Shown here piece after piece: positions 1-9,506 of a DNA stretch of 32,696 nt (positions are counted from its first letter, which is position 1; each line of letters starts with the position of its first letter). Under the pieces are notes generated by a model. That model worked only from the letters and a program-made list of their open reading frames with translations. It was not told where the DNA came from and made no database searches. Source of the stretch: Bacteroidota bacterium. GTDB taxonomy: Bacteria > Bacteroidota > Bacteroidia > Chitinophagales > UBA2359. The DNA lies in NCBI GenBank assembly GCA_020628015.1, contig JAHDFT010000002.1:1-32696 (forward strand), given 5' to 3'. A program made the position numbers and the translations under genes.

Positions 1-3
1 CTA

Positions 4-693
4 ATGAATCGTAAAATAATCACTACTGAAGACGGCTCCTCCTCTATATTTTGGGAGGAAATGGATGAAAATTACCATTCCAGATACGGCTCTGTACAAG
101 AGTCTATGTGTGTCTTCATTCAAGCAGGTTTAATGGCTAAATTACCTACTTCTGAGCCTCTATCCATTTTAGAAATGGGTTTCGGAACAGGATTAAATGC
201 CTTATTGACCTATTGCCAACAATTGGAACAGGCTCCAAGCACACCTATACATTATACTTCCTTAGAGGCTTATCCATTAGAAAAGGACTTAATTGACCCA
301 CTTAATTTCATAGAAACGTTAAAAAGTGAAGCCCAAAGAGCTATTTTTGACAAAATGCACCAAAATACCTGGAATAAAGCCGTAAAATTGTCTGATTTTT
401 TTACATTGGAAAAAAGATGGTTAAAACTAGAAGAGTATACACCTGAACGCTTATATGATATTGTATATTTTGATGCTTTCGCACCTAGTGCACAGCCAGA
501 ATTATGGACAGAATCGGTTTTCAAAAAAATGTATGCTTGTCTGAAAGAAGGAGGGATTTTGACGACCTATTGTGCTAAAGGTACGGTCAAAAGAGCAATG
601 AAGGCAGCAGGATTTAAGATCGAAGCCCTACCTGGACCAATTGGCAAAAGAGAGATGACTAGAGCTATAAAGCAATTACAATCAAGCTTATAA
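4..693 (+). CDS. mnmD: MnmD, tRNA 5-(aminomethyl)-2-thiouridine-34 methyltransferase
   Basis: SAM-dependent methyltransferase that finishes the wobble-uridine modification mnm5(s2)U34 in a subset of tRNAs. At 229 aa it matches the stand-alone MnmD form, equivalent to the N-terminal half of the fused MnmC of gamma-proteobacteria; no FAD-dependent oxidase domain follows. Visible marks are the N-terminal YHSRYGS segment (residues 24-30), the SAM-binding loop LEMGFGTGLNA (56-66) and the family signature DAFAPSAQPELW (157-168). A conserved tail GPIGKREMTRA (211-221) follows. The ATG lies three bases inside the window, so its promoter is not visible. It precedes an unrelated lipoprotein gene after 76 nt and is probably not co-regulated with it. 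Confidence 0.92.
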   Translation: MNRKIITTEDGSSSIFWEEMDENYHSRYGSVQESMCVFIQAGLMAKLPTSEPLSILEMGFGTGLNALLTYCQQLEQAPSTPIHYTSLEAYPLEKDLIDPLNFIETLKSEAQRAIFDKMHQNTWNKAVKLSDFFTLEKRWLKLEEYTPERLYDIVYFDAFAPSAQPELWTESVFKKMYACLKEGGILTTYCAKGTVKRAMKAAGFKIEALPGPIGKREMTRAIKQLQSSL

Positions 694-713
694 GTAATCA
701 TACCAAACTTAAT

Positions 714-730
714 AATAGTCTTGAACTATT
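714..730 (+). terminator. weak stem-loop after mnmD
   Basis: AATAGT and ACTATT form a 6-bp stem with a 5-nt loop 21 nt after the mnmD stop, followed by TTTCTAAAATA. It may be a weak intrinsic terminator; the stem is AT-rich and the T-run is short. Confidence 0.35.
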
Positions 731-769
731 TTCTAAAATAAGTGTTTCAACCTACTATTTAAAGAACAA

Positions 770-2083
770 ATGCAAGTGATTTGTGAAACCTATGGGGGAT
801 ATTTTTTTCCTAGTAAGCTTAAACTATTTACAAAGCTACTAGGGCTACTGGCGATTATATGGACTAGTGGTTGTGGAAATGGAGTCAAAGATCCCGAACC
901 AGTAAACAAAAAACCAGCCAAAGCAATTGGTGTACCTTTACAGTATAATTACGATAGTATTTACAATCTATTTGTGAAGGAGCTAGAGATGTCCATCAAT
1001 GCTGGCGACGGGAGCTATTTCAATAGCCATTTTGATGTTGGGCCAATCATTAATGAGGTGGTGGAGCCTGTACGGGTGATTGATGACTTAAAAAATGGAT
1101 TTAGACAAGGATTAGCCAATAATCTAGATGTAGGTGGGCAAATTGTAGGTTCACTAGGAACAAGTGGACATTATAAATGCCTACGCTTACGAGGCTTACA
1201 AGAAGCTCCCTCCGCCCTTTTTCGACTAGTAACCGAAGGCGGAATCAATTACCACAGCATAGACCTAGAAATGAGAGTGGGCGCACCATTAATCAAAGAT
1301 TTCTATATCTATATGGGTGGAGTACCATTCAGTAGTACGGTCAATCGTTTATTTGTTGCTTCTTTAGCAGAAATAAAAGATACAGCATTCTATCAAGATT
1401 TAAGCGAATTGGATCGAAGTTATCTGAGGCATACCAATACAATTGATAAGATTGCCCAATTGGTCAATAAACGAAAGTTCAAGAAGGCATTTGAAGCACT
1501 CAATCAATTACCTCTCAGCTTACAGGAAGATAAGATGATCCAGATTATGCGACTTAATGTGGCATTCAATGTGGATGATCTAGCTTATAGAGAGACTTTG
1601 GAGGCGTTTAAAAAATTGTATCCTGATGACCCAGTTATCGACCTCATGCAAGTGGATTTTGCTTTTAGTAGAAAAAATTATGAAGATGTCATTATGCATA
1701 TAGAGGAATTAGATCATAAAGTGGGGGGAGACCCTTATTTGAAGGTCATGAAAGCGGATGTATATAAAAGTGTGGGTAAAAAAGATTCCGCAGAAATTTT
1801 ATTAAAAAGTTGTATCAAAGCGGAACCAGAATTAGAAGAGGCGTATTGGAATCTTCTCGATATTTTATTGAGCCAAGAACGATATGGGGAAGTGGTGGAT
1901 TTATTTCAGCCCATGCAGGATGTTTTTGAGGTCAATCCAGCTCGTTTTATACTAGAAGATGGATACGACCAATTTTGGTTTTCTCAAGCTTATCTCAATT
2001 GGGAAAAAAAGGTGCCTTTGGATTCGGTTGGACAGAAAAAGCTGAATAAAATCAAGCAAAAACAACAAGAGAAACGTTCTTAG
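770..2083 (+). CDS. putative lipoprotein with TPR-like C-terminal region
   Basis: I do not recognise the family. The 437-aa product has a basic N-region (K16, K18, K22), a hydrophobic stretch (residues 23-31) and Cys35 in the context WTSGC. This is a loose lipobox, so membrane anchoring through a lipidated Cys is likely but not certain. Residues about 215-400 are helical with TPR-like spacing (for example KSVGKKDSAEILLKSCIK and EEAYWNLLDILLSQERYGEVV), suggesting a scaffold for protein contacts in the periplasm or at the membrane. The middle portion (50-210) shows no motif I can name. No in-frame ATG occurs before the hydrophobic segment, so the true start could be the GTG at codon 3. The HAD phosphatase gene follows after 54 nt. 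Confidence 0.6.
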   Translation: MQVICETYGGYFFPSKLKLFTKLLGLLAIIWTSGCGNGVKDPEPVNKKPAKAIGVPLQYNYDSIYNLFVKELEMSINAGDGSYFNSHFDVGPIINEVVEPVRVIDDLKNGFRQGLANNLDVGGQIVGSLGTSGHYKCLRLRGLQEAPSALFRLVTEGGINYHSIDLEMRVGAPLIKDFYIYMGGVPFSSTVNRLFVASLAEIKDTAFYQDLSELDRSYLRHTNTIDKIAQLVNKRKFKKAFEALNQLPLSLQEDKMIQIMRLNVAFNVDDLAYRETLEAFKKLYPDDPVIDLMQVDFAFSRKNYEDVIMHIEELDHKVGGDPYLKVMKADVYKSVGKKDSAEILLKSCIKAEPELEEAYWNLLDILLSQERYGEVVDLFQPMQDVFEVNPARFILEDGYDQFWFSQAYLNWEKKVPLDSVGQKKLNKIKQKQQEKRS

Positions 2084-2137
2084 AAAATTTTTCGGAATTG
2101 GTGAGGCTAGAGCATTTATAAAACCAATCAATTGAAT

Positions 2138-2698
2138 ATGGAACAGGTATTGTCCTTTCAACCAGATCAATCTTGGACGCTATTTCTCGACAGAGATGGA
2201 GTCATCAATAAGCTGCTACAAGGCACTTATGTCACCAATTGGGATGAATTTGAAATACTGGAAGGGGTTTTAGAGGCGATTCCCATATTCAGAAAGTATT
2301 TTGGTCATATTGTAGTGGTTACTAACCAACAAGGAATTGGTAAAAAAATCATGATGACCGAAGACTTAGAACTTATTTTTGAAAAATTACAAGCCGAACT
2401 AATAAAAAACGGAACAAGTATTGATTACTTTTATTACTGTCCACACCTACAAGTAAAAGCCTGCCACTGTCGAAAGCCCAAAACAGGTATGGGCTTACAA
2501 GCCAAAAAAGACTTTCCCGAAATCGACTTCAAGAAATCGGTTATTGTTGGCGATTCTATGTCAGATATGGAGTTTGGCAGGAATTTAGGAATGAAAACGG
2601 TATGGATTGATCACCAAACCTTCACTCCTAAAAGAAAAGGATTATTTGATCTCAAATATGCTAGTCTAATAGAATTTGCACAAGAGCTTAATAATTAA
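2138..2698 (+). CDS. HAD-IIIA phosphatase, GmhB / histidinol-phosphatase type
   Basis: Haloacid-dehalogenase phosphatase of the GmhB/HisB-N subfamily, 186 aa, close to the roughly 190 aa of GmhB. Motif I is FLDRDGVIN, with nucleophile D18 and acid D20. Motif II is VVTNQQGIG (60-68), and motif IV is VGDSMSDMEFG with D139 and D143. The zinc-binding insert CPH...CHC (C101, H103, C109, C111) separates this subfamily from other HADs. Expected substrates are heptose bisphosphate (LPS core heptose synthesis) or histidinol phosphate, and the sequence alone does not decide. I start at ATG 2138 rather than the TTG two codons upstream. The neighbours give no pathway hint: no heptose or histidine genes are in view. 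Confidence 0.82.
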   Translation: MEQVLSFQPDQSWTLFLDRDGVINKLLQGTYVTNWDEFEILEGVLEAIPIFRKYFGHIVVVTNQQGIGKKIMMTEDLELIFEKLQAELIKNGTSIDYFYYCPHLQVKACHCRKPKTGMGLQAKKDFPEIDFKKSVIVGDSMSDMEFGRNLGMKTVWIDHQTFTPKRKGLFDLKYASLIEFAQELNN

Positions 2699-2738
2699 AT
2701 TTATTGACTACATTATATGAATCGTATGTTCCTTTTAT

Positions 2739-2747
2739 TACTTTTGT
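2739..2747 (+). promoter_or_regulatory. candidate -7 element upstream of sdhC
   Basis: TACTTTTGT matches the Bacteroidota -7 consensus TAnnTTTG, about 60 nt before the sdhC ATG. No convincing -33 TTG is found at the usual spacing, so support comes from the -7 site alone. Confidence 0.45.
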
Positions 2748-2809
2748 GCAAGTAAAGAATGGTCAAGTTATTTTGAATCCATTATCAAGATAAAATAAAG
2801 CCTATATAT

Positions 2810-3502
2810 ATGAGTTGGATTACAAACTTTTTCACTTCTTCTGTTGGGAAGAAGGTCATCATGAGTATTACAGGAATATTTTTGTGTACTTTCCTAGCTG
2901 CACACATGTCTGGTAATTTCCTCCTCTTAAAAAATGATGGAGGACAGGCATTCAATGAGTATGCTAAGTTTATGTCTACTTTCCCATTGATTCGAGTGTT
3001 GTCTATCGTTACCTTTATCGGACTCCTTTTTCACGCAGTAGATGGTATTTGGTTAGTTTTACAAAATAGAAAAGCTCGTCCAGTAAAATATCATTCCTTT
3101 AAAGGAGGAGCCAATTCCTCTTGGACATCAAGAAATATGGGTTTATTAGGTGTAATTATCCTATTTTTCCTTATCGTCCATTTAAAAAGCTTCTGGTTTG
3201 AAATGAAATTTGGTACCATACAATATGTGGAATATGGAGGGGTAAAGTACAAAGACTTATACTCTATTGTTGTTAGTGCATTTTCGCAATGGTGGTATGT
3301 ATTGCTTTACATCATCTGTTTAATCGCACTATCACTACACCTCATGCATGGATTCCAGAGTGCATTTCAAACACTAGGACTGAACCACAAAAAATACACA
3401 CCAATAATCAAAGGAGTTGGCTTGGCGTTTTCTATTCTTGTGCCACTAGGCTTTGCCATCCAACCGATTTATGTGTTGTTGAAGTCCATGAATGTCTTTT
3501 AG
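2810..3502 (+). CDS. sdhC: SdhC, succinate dehydrogenase cytochrome b558 subunit
   Basis: Membrane anchor and heme subunit of respiratory complex II, passing electrons from the SdhB iron-sulfur clusters to the quinone pool. The 230-aa length and the N-terminal segment SVGKKVIMSITG fit the single-subunit b558 family of Bacteroidota, Bacillus and epsilon-proteobacteria (no separate SdhD). About five hydrophobic helices are visible. Conserved histidines at 32 (AAHMSGN), 75 (LLFHAVDG), 124 (IVHLKS) and 177/180 (LHLMHGF) are plausible diheme ligands. It is the first gene of sdhC-sdhA-sdhB, with a 180-nt spacer before sdhA. Confidence 0.93.
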   Translation: MSWITNFFTSSVGKKVIMSITGIFLCTFLAAHMSGNFLLLKNDGGQAFNEYAKFMSTFPLIRVLSIVTFIGLLFHAVDGIWLVLQNRKARPVKYHSFKGGANSSWTSRNMGLLGVIILFFLIVHLKSFWFEMKFGTIQYVEYGGVKYKDLYSIVVSAFSQWWYVLLYIICLIALSLHLMHGFQSAFQTLGLNHKKYTPIIKGVGLAFSILVPLGFAIQPIYVLLKSMNVF

Positions 3503-3507
3503 TAATC

Positions 3508-3532
3508 TTTAGTCAGAGTAGAAGAGACTAAA
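3508..3532 (+). other. stem-loop after sdhC
   Basis: TTTAGTC and GACTAAA form a perfect 7-bp stem with an 11-nt loop, 6 nt after the sdhC stop and followed by AAATG rather than a T-run. It may act as an mRNA-stability or processing element within the sdh operon. Confidence 0.4.
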
Positions 3533-3682
3533 AATGTCAAAGATGCTAATCATCCTTAAAAGGAAAGGAATTAGGTCATTGAATTATTGCTCTTCTCTTT
3601 TACTGGTGATGGTATTAAAAGACAACATATTTAAGATACTTTTTAGGAATGCCATTACCGCAAACCATTCAATCAATAAAAT

Positions 3683-5602
3683 ATGAAACTAGATAGTAAA
3701 GTCCCAAAGGGTGATTTAGGAGATAAGTGGACGAATTACAAATCGAAAGTTCGTTTGGTTGCTCCAAATAATAAAAGACGGATTGAAATTATTGTGGTAG
3801 GTAGTGGTTTGGCAGGTGCCTCAGCCGCTGCTACACTAGGAGAATTAGGCTATAAAGTAAAATGTTTCTGTTTCCAAGATTCGCCTAGAAGAGCGCATAG
3901 TATCGCTGCTCAAGGAGGAATCAACGCTGCTAAAAACTATCAAAACGACGGTGATAGTGCTTATAGACTCTTCTATGATACGATCAAAGGAGGGGACTAT
4001 CGTTCCAGAGAAGGAAATGTACATCGATTGGCAGAGGTAAGTGTCCAAATCATTGATCAATGTGTCGCACAAGGAGTTCCTTTCGCAAGAGACTACGGAG
4101 GATTACTCGCCAACCGTTCATTTGGTGGAGTACAGGTATCTCGAACATTCTATGCAAGAGGACAAACAGGGCAACAGCTTTTATTAGGAGCTTATAGTGC
4201 TTTGAGCCGTCAGATTGAGAATGGTAGTGTAAAAATGTACAATCGTCATGAAATGCTAGATGTAGTATTGATTGATGGTAAAGCAAGAGGAATTATTGCT
4301 CGTAACCTAATCACAGGAGAGATCGAAAGACATGGCGCACATGCTGTTGTGCTAGGAACGGGTGGTTATGGTAATGTGTTTTTCCTCTCTACCAACGCAA
4401 TGGGATCGAATGTAACCGCTGCTTGGAAAGCCCACAAAAAAGGAGCTTTATTTGCCAATCCATGCTTTACACAAATCCATCCAACTTGCATTCCAGTTTC
4501 AGGAGGCTATCAATCTAAGCTGACCTTGATGAGTGAGAGTTTGAGAAATGATGGTCGAGTATGGGTACCTAAGCGCAAAGAAGATTGTAAAAAACATCCA
4601 AATGAAATTCCAGAAGAAGATCGGGATTATTACTTAGAAAGAATCTATCCAGCTTTTGGAAACTTAGTACCAAGAGATGTTGCCTCAAGAGCGGCAAAAT
4701 ATGTAACCGATGAAGGAAGAGGCGTAGGAAAAACAGGTTATGCGGTTTACTTAGATTTCTCTACCGCCATCAACCGACTAGGAAAAGACTTGATTGCAGA
4801 GCGTTATGGCAACCTCTTTGACATGTATCATCGAATTACCGATGAAAATCCATATGAAGTGCCAATGCGTATTTTCCCTGCGGTACACTATACGATGGGC
4901 GGTTTATGGGTAGATTATGAACTGAGTACCAATGTACCTGGTTTATATGCTATTGGTGAAGCCAATTTCTCAGATCACGGAGCCAATCGTCTAGGAGCTT
5001 CTGCATTAATGCAAGGCTTGGCAGATGGTTATTTTGTATTGCCTGTTACCATCGGAAGCTATCTAGCAGATGAAATTCGGACTGCTGCGACAGATACCAA
5101 TCACCCTGCTTTTAAAAAGGCAGAGAATGAGGTTAAAACTCGATTAGAAAAATTACTAAACATTAAAGGGGATAAATCTGTTGATGATTTTCACATTGCT
5201 TTAGGCAAAATCATGTGGGATAAATGTGGTATGGCAAGAGAAGGTAAAGGTCTAAAACAAGCCTTAAAAGAAATCCAAGAACTGAGAGCAGAATTTTGGA
5301 AGAATGTATTTATTCCAGGTGATGCTCATGAGTTCAATCCAGAATTAGAAAAAGCAGGTCGTTTAGCAGATTTCCTAGAGTTAGGCGAATTGATGGTTAA
5401 CGATGCATTAGACCGCAATGAGTCTTGTGGTGGACATTTCCGAGAAGAGTATAAGAGTAAAGAAGGGGAAGCGGTAAGAGATGATGAAAATTATCGCTAT
5501 GTTGCTGCTTGGGGATATTCTGGTGATCCTTCTAAACCTGAACTACATAAAGAAGCACTCGATTTCGAGTTTGTAGAATTGAAGACTAGAAGTTATAAGT
5601 AG
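3683..5602 (+). CDS. sdhA: SdhA, succinate dehydrogenase/fumarate reductase flavoprotein
   Basis: Catalytic subunit oxidising succinate to fumarate in the TCA cycle, with covalently bound FAD. It has 639 aa, matching the longer Bacillus/Bacteroidota-type SdhA. The FAD-binding fold appears as [12 protein letters not shown] (38-49). H72 in [11 protein letters not shown] is the expected covalent flavin attachment residue. Substrate and catalytic elements include FTQIHPT (262-268), PRDVASR with the proton-shuttle arginine R336, HYTMGG (402-407) and GANRLGAS (433-440). All key residues are present. It lies between sdhC and sdhB in one operon; its flavin depends on riboflavin synthesis, and ribE happens to lie downstream. 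Confidence 0.96.
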   Translation: MKLDSKVPKGDLGDKWTNYKSKVRLVAPNNKRRIEIIVVGSGLAGASAAATLGELGYKVKCFCFQDSPRRAHSIAAQGGINAAKNYQNDGDSAYRLFYDTIKGGDYRSREGNVHRLAEVSVQIIDQCVAQGVPFARDYGGLLANRSFGGVQVSRTFYARGQTGQQLLLGAYSALSRQIENGSVKMYNRHEMLDVVLIDGKARGIIARNLITGEIERHGAHAVVLGTGGYGNVFFLSTNAMGSNVTAAWKAHKKGALFANPCFTQIHPTCIPVSGGYQSKLTLMSESLRNDGRVWVPKRKEDCKKHPNEIPEEDRDYYLERIYPAFGNLVPRDVASRAAKYVTDEGRGVGKTGYAVYLDFSTAINRLGKDLIAERYGNLFDMYHRITDENPYEVPMRIFPAVHYTMGGLWVDYELSTNVPGLYAIGEANFSDHGANRLGASALMQGLADGYFVLPVTIGSYLADEIRTAATDTNHPAFKKAENEVKTRLEKLLNIKGDKSVDDFHIALGKIMWDKCGMAREGKGLKQALKEIQELRAEFWKNVFIPGDAHEFNPELEKAGRLADFLELGELMVNDALDRNESCGGHFREEYKSKEGEAVRDDENYRYVAAWGYSGDPSKPELHKEALDFEFVELKTRSYK

Positions 5603-5612
5603 AGTGATAAAA

Positions 5613-5645
5613 TAATAAAAATAATCAAAGCAATTATTTTTATTA
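5613..5645 (+). other. 13-bp stem-loop in the sdhA-sdhB spacer
   Basis: A perfect AT-only 13-bp inverted repeat (arms 5613-5625 and 5633-5645) with a 7-nt loop begins 11 nt after the sdhA stop. The 3' arm contains a T5 run, so it could act as a partial terminator that lowers sdhB expression, or as a stability element. Confidence 0.5.
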
Positions 5646-5673
5646 ATTACTTGTTCCTTACTCAACCAATAGA

Positions 5674-5696
5674 AATTTATAGAATACTTATAAATT
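5674..5696 (+). other. 8-bp stem-loop just upstream of sdhB
   Basis: AATTTATA and TATAAATT form a perfect 8-bp stem with a 7-nt loop, ending 8 nt before the sdhB ATG. It could affect sdhB initiation, but the stem is A/T only and weak. Confidence 0.35.
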
Positions 5697-5704
5697 AAAC
5701 CAAT

Positions 5705-6460
5705 ATGAAACTCACACTCAAAGTCTGGCGACAAAAAAATAGTAAGACAAGGGGAAGAATGGAGACTTATCCTATTGATGGAATTGATGAAGATATGTCT
5801 TTCTTAGAAATGATTGATGTACTAAATCAAAACCTGATTAAGGAAAAGAAAGATCCTGTTGCTTTCGATCACGATTGTAGAGAGGGGATCTGCGGTATGT
5901 GTAGCATGTTTATCAATGGAGAACCACACGGTCCAGAAAAAGGCGTGACCACTTGCCAATTACACATGCGTTCCTTTAAAGATGGAGATACGATTGTCAT
6001 TGAACCTTGGAGAGCAGAAGCTTTTCCTGTAATCAAAGATCTAGTAGTAGACCGTTCTGCTTTCGATACCATTATCCAAGCAGGTGGATACATCTCAGTC
6101 AATACAGGAAATGCAATGGAGGCCAATGCCATTCCTGTTGATAAGAGTATCGCCAATGAAGCAATGAACGCAGCCATTTGTATCGGTTGTGGAGCATGTG
6201 TAGCTGCTTGTAAGAATTCTTCGGCAATGTTATTTTTAAGTGCGAAAGTATCCCACTTGAATATGTTACCACAAGGAGAAGTCGAAGGAAAAAGACGAGT
6301 ATTGAAAATGATGAAAGCACACGATGAGGCAGGCTTCGGTAGTTGTACCAACACAGGTGCTTGCTCCGCAGAATGTCCAAAAGAAATTTCATTAAGCAAT
6401 ATTGCACGCCTCAATCGAGCTTATATTGCTGCTTCATTGACCTCTGAAGAATCTATTTAG
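5705..6460 (+). CDS. sdhB: SdhB, succinate dehydrogenase iron-sulfur subunit
   Basis: Electron-transfer subunit of complex II, linking the SdhA flavin to the SdhC hemes. The N-terminal 2Fe-2S ferredoxin domain carries C58, C63 and C66 (CREGICGMC) and C84. The C-terminal domain carries C159, C162 and C165 (CIGCGAC) with C169, then C214, C220 and C224 ([12 protein letters not shown]). Together these supply ligands for the 4Fe-4S and 3Fe-4S centres. The length of 251 aa is normal for the family. It is last in the sdh operon, 102 nt after sdhA, with two hairpins in the spacer. All cluster ligands are intact. Confidence 0.95.
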   Translation: MKLTLKVWRQKNSKTRGRMETYPIDGIDEDMSFLEMIDVLNQNLIKEKKDPVAFDHDCREGICGMCSMFINGEPHGPEKGVTTCQLHMRSFKDGDTIVIEPWRAEAFPVIKDLVVDRSAFDTIIQAGGYISVNTGNAMEANAIPVDKSIANEAMNAAICIGCGACVAACKNSSAMLFLSAKVSHLNMLPQGEVEGKRRVLKMMKAHDEAGFGSCTNTGACSAECPKEISLSNIARLNRAYIAASLTSEESI

Positions 6461-6559
6461 TAGAAATTAGAAAGAGATACAAGATATATTGATGATAGCT
6501 TAAAGCTTACTATACAACTGTATTCGGCTAAAAGCATACTATAAAATGACAAGATTTGG

Positions 6560-6588
6560 TTAATTGGGCGACAAAATCGTCTAATTGA
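6560..6588 (+). other. stem-loop between sdhB and the T9SS protein gene
   Basis: Arms 6560-6570 and 6578-6588 pair over 11 positions including three G-U wobbles, closing a 7-nt loop. The wobbles favour a plus-strand RNA structure. It sits 100 nt after sdhB and 126 nt before the next ATG, so it could belong to either transcript. The rest of this 253-nt spacer shows no clear promoter. Confidence 0.4.
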
Positions 6589-6713
6589 TAAAAGACATCA
6601 AGAGTGGTCTAACCAAGAATAATATTTCATTTATGAATATCAAACTCCCTATCTTGTATCTCAAATCTAATACCTTCCACACAACTTTTCCCCATAAAAA
6701 TCGTTTTCATAGC

Positions 6714-9470
6714 ATGAAACGATTAACCCTATATCTATTACTTTCCTTTATATTGGCTTTCCTGTTTACAATGGAGGAGGCTTGGGCAACACATAATAGA
6801 GCTGGAGAAATCAGTTATGTTAGTGAACCTATGCCAGGTAATCCTTATTGTTATCGCTTCATTATTACCACTTATACCAAAACTGGTGGTGAAAGTAATA
6901 ACGCAGATAGAGATAGCCTAGATATTAATTTTGGAGATGGAAGTCCTATTGTACGTGCACCTCGTATCAATGGAATTGGGAATCCACCTAAAGGAGAGCT
7001 ATTACCAGGAGCCAATGCAATCAAAAAAAATATTTACGAGATTAGCCATTGTTATTCAGCTCCTTTCGATTATATCGTTTCTATGCAAGACCCAAACCGA
7101 ATTGCTGATATTATCAATATAGGTAATTCTGTAGATATTCCTTTCTATATAGAATCCTGCTTAAGAATTCGTAGCCCTCAATTTTTTGGCTACAATGATT
7201 CCCCCATCCTTTATCAACCACCAATTGATAATGCCACCGTTTTCCAACCATTTATACACAATCCAAATGCCTTTGATCCTGATGGAGATAGCCTGCTATT
7301 TGAAATGGCTATTCCTAGGATGGCTCCAGATAAAAATGTACCGCTTTACCAATTTCCAGATGAGGTAAGTCCTAGTCCCGACAATACAATGTCATTAGAC
7401 CCAGCTACAGGAGAGTTTATCTGGGATGCGCCACAAGTAGAAGGAATTTACAATATCGCTTTTCGCATCAGAGAGTTTAGAAATGGTTTAGAAATTGGAT
7501 GTTTAGTAAGAGATATGCAAGTCATTGTAGAAAGAGGGGATAACGAACCACCAGAGATTCAAGCCATTAATGATACCTGTATACAAATTGGACAAACACT
7601 TGAAGTACCTGTACAAGCATCCGATCCTAATGAAAGTCCTCGAAACATTATCCTAAGTGCTTGGGGAGGTCCATTAGAAGTTGAAAATAGTCCAGCCGTA
7701 CTTGAAGTAGAGCCTGTAGATATAGGAGATGAAACCATCAATGCGGTATTTAAGTGGGAAACGGTTTGTGATCATATCTATAGCCAAAAATATACGGTTG
7801 TCATCAAAGCAGATGATAGTGGGGATCCTATTTTATCAGATTTAGAAACATGGCAAATTGCACTCTCTCCTCCTGCCCCACAAGAACTCAAAGTAGAAAT
7901 TATTGAGGGAGATGTAGTCTTAGCTTGGAATACAGAAACCCCCTATGCTTGTGCAGAGAGTGATAAATTTAGAGGGTTTTCCATATGGCGTAGTATTGGC
8001 TGTGATAGTTTAGAGATGGGAAATTGTCAATTAGGGTTACAAGGGACAAGCTATGTCAAAATTGCAGATGGAATCAAAGAATTTACTTATGTAGATGATG
8101 CCGCTTCCAAAGGTATTGTATACAGTTATAGAGTTGTTGGGGAATATGCCGATGCATTTACCAATGGAAATCCACCTTCGCCACTCAATCTCATTTCTAG
8201 TGTACCTTCGCAAAACGCCTGTGTAGAATTACCTAAAGATGCTCCCATTATCCTCAATGCTAGTGTAGAGAATACAGCAACTACAGAAGGAAGCATATTT
8301 GTAGCATGGACTAAACCTGTAGCAGAAGTCTTAGATACGACAATCAACAAAGCTCCATATGTTTACGAACTTTATAGAAGCCAAGGAATCGGATCAACAG
8401 ATTTTATCCTAGTTAATAGCTGGACTTATGATGGATTCTATTTAGCCAATGATACAACTTACCAAGATCAAGCACCTGAATTAAATACACAAGATTTTCC
8501 TTATGTCTATAAAATAGCCTTTTATGCCAACGAAGATGATCTGATTGACGAAACCAGTACAGCATCCACCATCTTCCTCAATATCAATGCTGCTGATAAT
8601 GCCTTAGAATTGGAATGGGAAGTGCAAGTGCCTTGGTTAAATGAAAGCTATGTGATTTTTAGACAGAATGCACAAGGAGATTTCGATTCCATTGCCACAG
8701 TCATCAATACCAATACTTTTACCGATGAAGGCTTGGCAAATGGTGCTGAATATTGTTATAAAGTAAAAGGAATAGGCACTTATTCTTCTGATGGTTTACC
8801 TGATCCATTAATCAATTATTCACAAATCAGTTGTGCCAATCCAATTGACACCATTGCCCCTTGTGAACCTGTATTGAGAGTAACAAATGCTTGTGATACA
8901 GAAAATACAGATGGAGGAGATGCCCTTTTTAATACGGTCACTTGGCAATTACCTTCTGGAGCTTGTGGAGAAGATGTCGTCGTGTTTAACCTTTACTTTT
9001 CAGAACCGCTTAGTGATGATTATGAGTTACTCAGTACATTTAGTGTGACAGATCAATATTATTATTTGCATGAATTAGAAACTTCTTTGGCAGGTTGCTA
9101 CAGAATGACAGCAATAGATTCTTTTGCCAATGAGAGTATATTTAGTAATATTGAGTGTAAAGAAAATTGTTTAACTTATGAATTGCCCAATACATTTACA
9201 CCAAATAACGACCAACAAAACGATATTTTCCGAGCCAGAAACGCTATCTTTGTCAGTAGAGTAGATATGCGTATATTTAACCGATGGGGGAATTTAGTTT
9301 ATCAAACAAATGATCCTTTGATCAACTGGGAAGGTAAAGACCTAGCAGGTAAAGATCTAGCAGAAGGAGTTTACTATTATGTTTGTGATGTTTTATCCCA
9401 ATCAAGTACTGGTAGTGAAGTGGTAGAAGAAACACAAAGCGGATACATACATCTAATAAGAGGGCAATAA
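6714..9470 (+). CDS. secreted FN3-like protein with gliding-motility/T9SS type B C-terminal domain
   Basis: A 918-aa exported protein. I start at ATG 6714 because residues 1-25 then form a clean signal peptide (KR, then about 15 hydrophobic residues, cleavage after AWA, before THNRAGE); the longer frame from a TTG at 6585 would bury it. An Ig/cadherin-like region with FDPDGDSL lies near residue 185. Several fibronectin-III-like segments follow, each with an -LxW- strand (VVLAWN, IFVAWT, LELEWE). The end (822-918) has ELPNTFTPNND, FNRWGNLVY, WEGKD and GVYYYV, the type B sorting domain recognised by the type IX secretion system. Expected fate is outer-membrane translocation and surface display or release. 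The ligand is unknown, and adjacency to sdh is probably incidental. Confidence 0.85.
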   Translation: MKRLTLYLLLSFILAFLFTMEEAWATHNRAGEISYVSEPMPGNPYCYRFIITTYTKTGGESNNADRDSLDINFGDGSPIVRAPRINGIGNPPKGELLPGANAIKKNIYEISHCYSAPFDYIVSMQDPNRIADIINIGNSVDIPFYIESCLRIRSPQFFGYNDSPILYQPPIDNATVFQPFIHNPNAFDPDGDSLLFEMAIPRMAPDKNVPLYQFPDEVSPSPDNTMSLDPATGEFIWDAPQVEGIYNIAFRIREFRNGLEIGCLVRDMQVIVERGDNEPPEIQAINDTCIQIGQTLEVPVQASDPNESPRNIILSAWGGPLEVENSPAVLEVEPVDIGDETINAVFKWETVCDHIYSQKYTVVIKADDSGDPILSDLETWQIALSPPAPQELKVEIIEGDVVLAWNTETPYACAESDKFRGFSIWRSIGCDSLEMGNCQLGLQGTSYVKIADGIKEFTYVDDAASKGIVYSYRVVGEYADAFTNGNPPSPLNLISSVPSQNACVELPKDAPIILNASVENTATTEGSIFVAWTKPVAEVLDTTINKAPYVYELYRSQGIGSTDFILVNSWTYDGFYLANDTTYQDQAPELNTQDFPYVYKIAFYANEDDLIDETSTASTIFLNINAADNALELEWEVQVPWLNESYVIFRQNAQGDFDSIATVINTNTFTDEGLANGAEYCYKVKGIGTYSSDGLPDPLINYSQISCANPIDTIAPCEPVLRVTNACDTENTDGGDALFNTVTWQLPSGACGEDVVVFNLYFSEPLSDDYELLSTFSVTDQYYYLHELETSLAGCYRMTAIDSFANESIFSNIECKENCLTYELPNTFTPNNDQQNDIFRARNAIFVSRVDMRIFNRWGNLVYQTNDPLINWEGKDLAGKDLAEGVYYYVCDVLSQSSTGSEVVEETQSGYIHLIRGQ

Positions 9471-9506
9471 TAGCGTTCCTTATCCATATATTTTAATTGA
9501 CTGATT

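Noticed and set aside
270-524. Reverse-strand ORFs throughout the window, for example 270-524, 5869-6414 and 13340-13702
   Set aside because: They lie antisense to clearly recognised genes, show no family motifs and have atypical residue composition; they are shadows of the plus-strand genes.
3289-3531. Plus-strand ORF overlapping the end of sdhC in another frame
   Set aside because: SdhC is complete in its own frame with all histidines; this frame encodes a Cys/His/Thr-rich sequence without a recognisable domain.
6585-6713. N-terminal extension of the T9SS protein from a TTG at 6585
   Set aside because: ATG 6714 gives a standard signal peptide; the extension would place it internally and block export.
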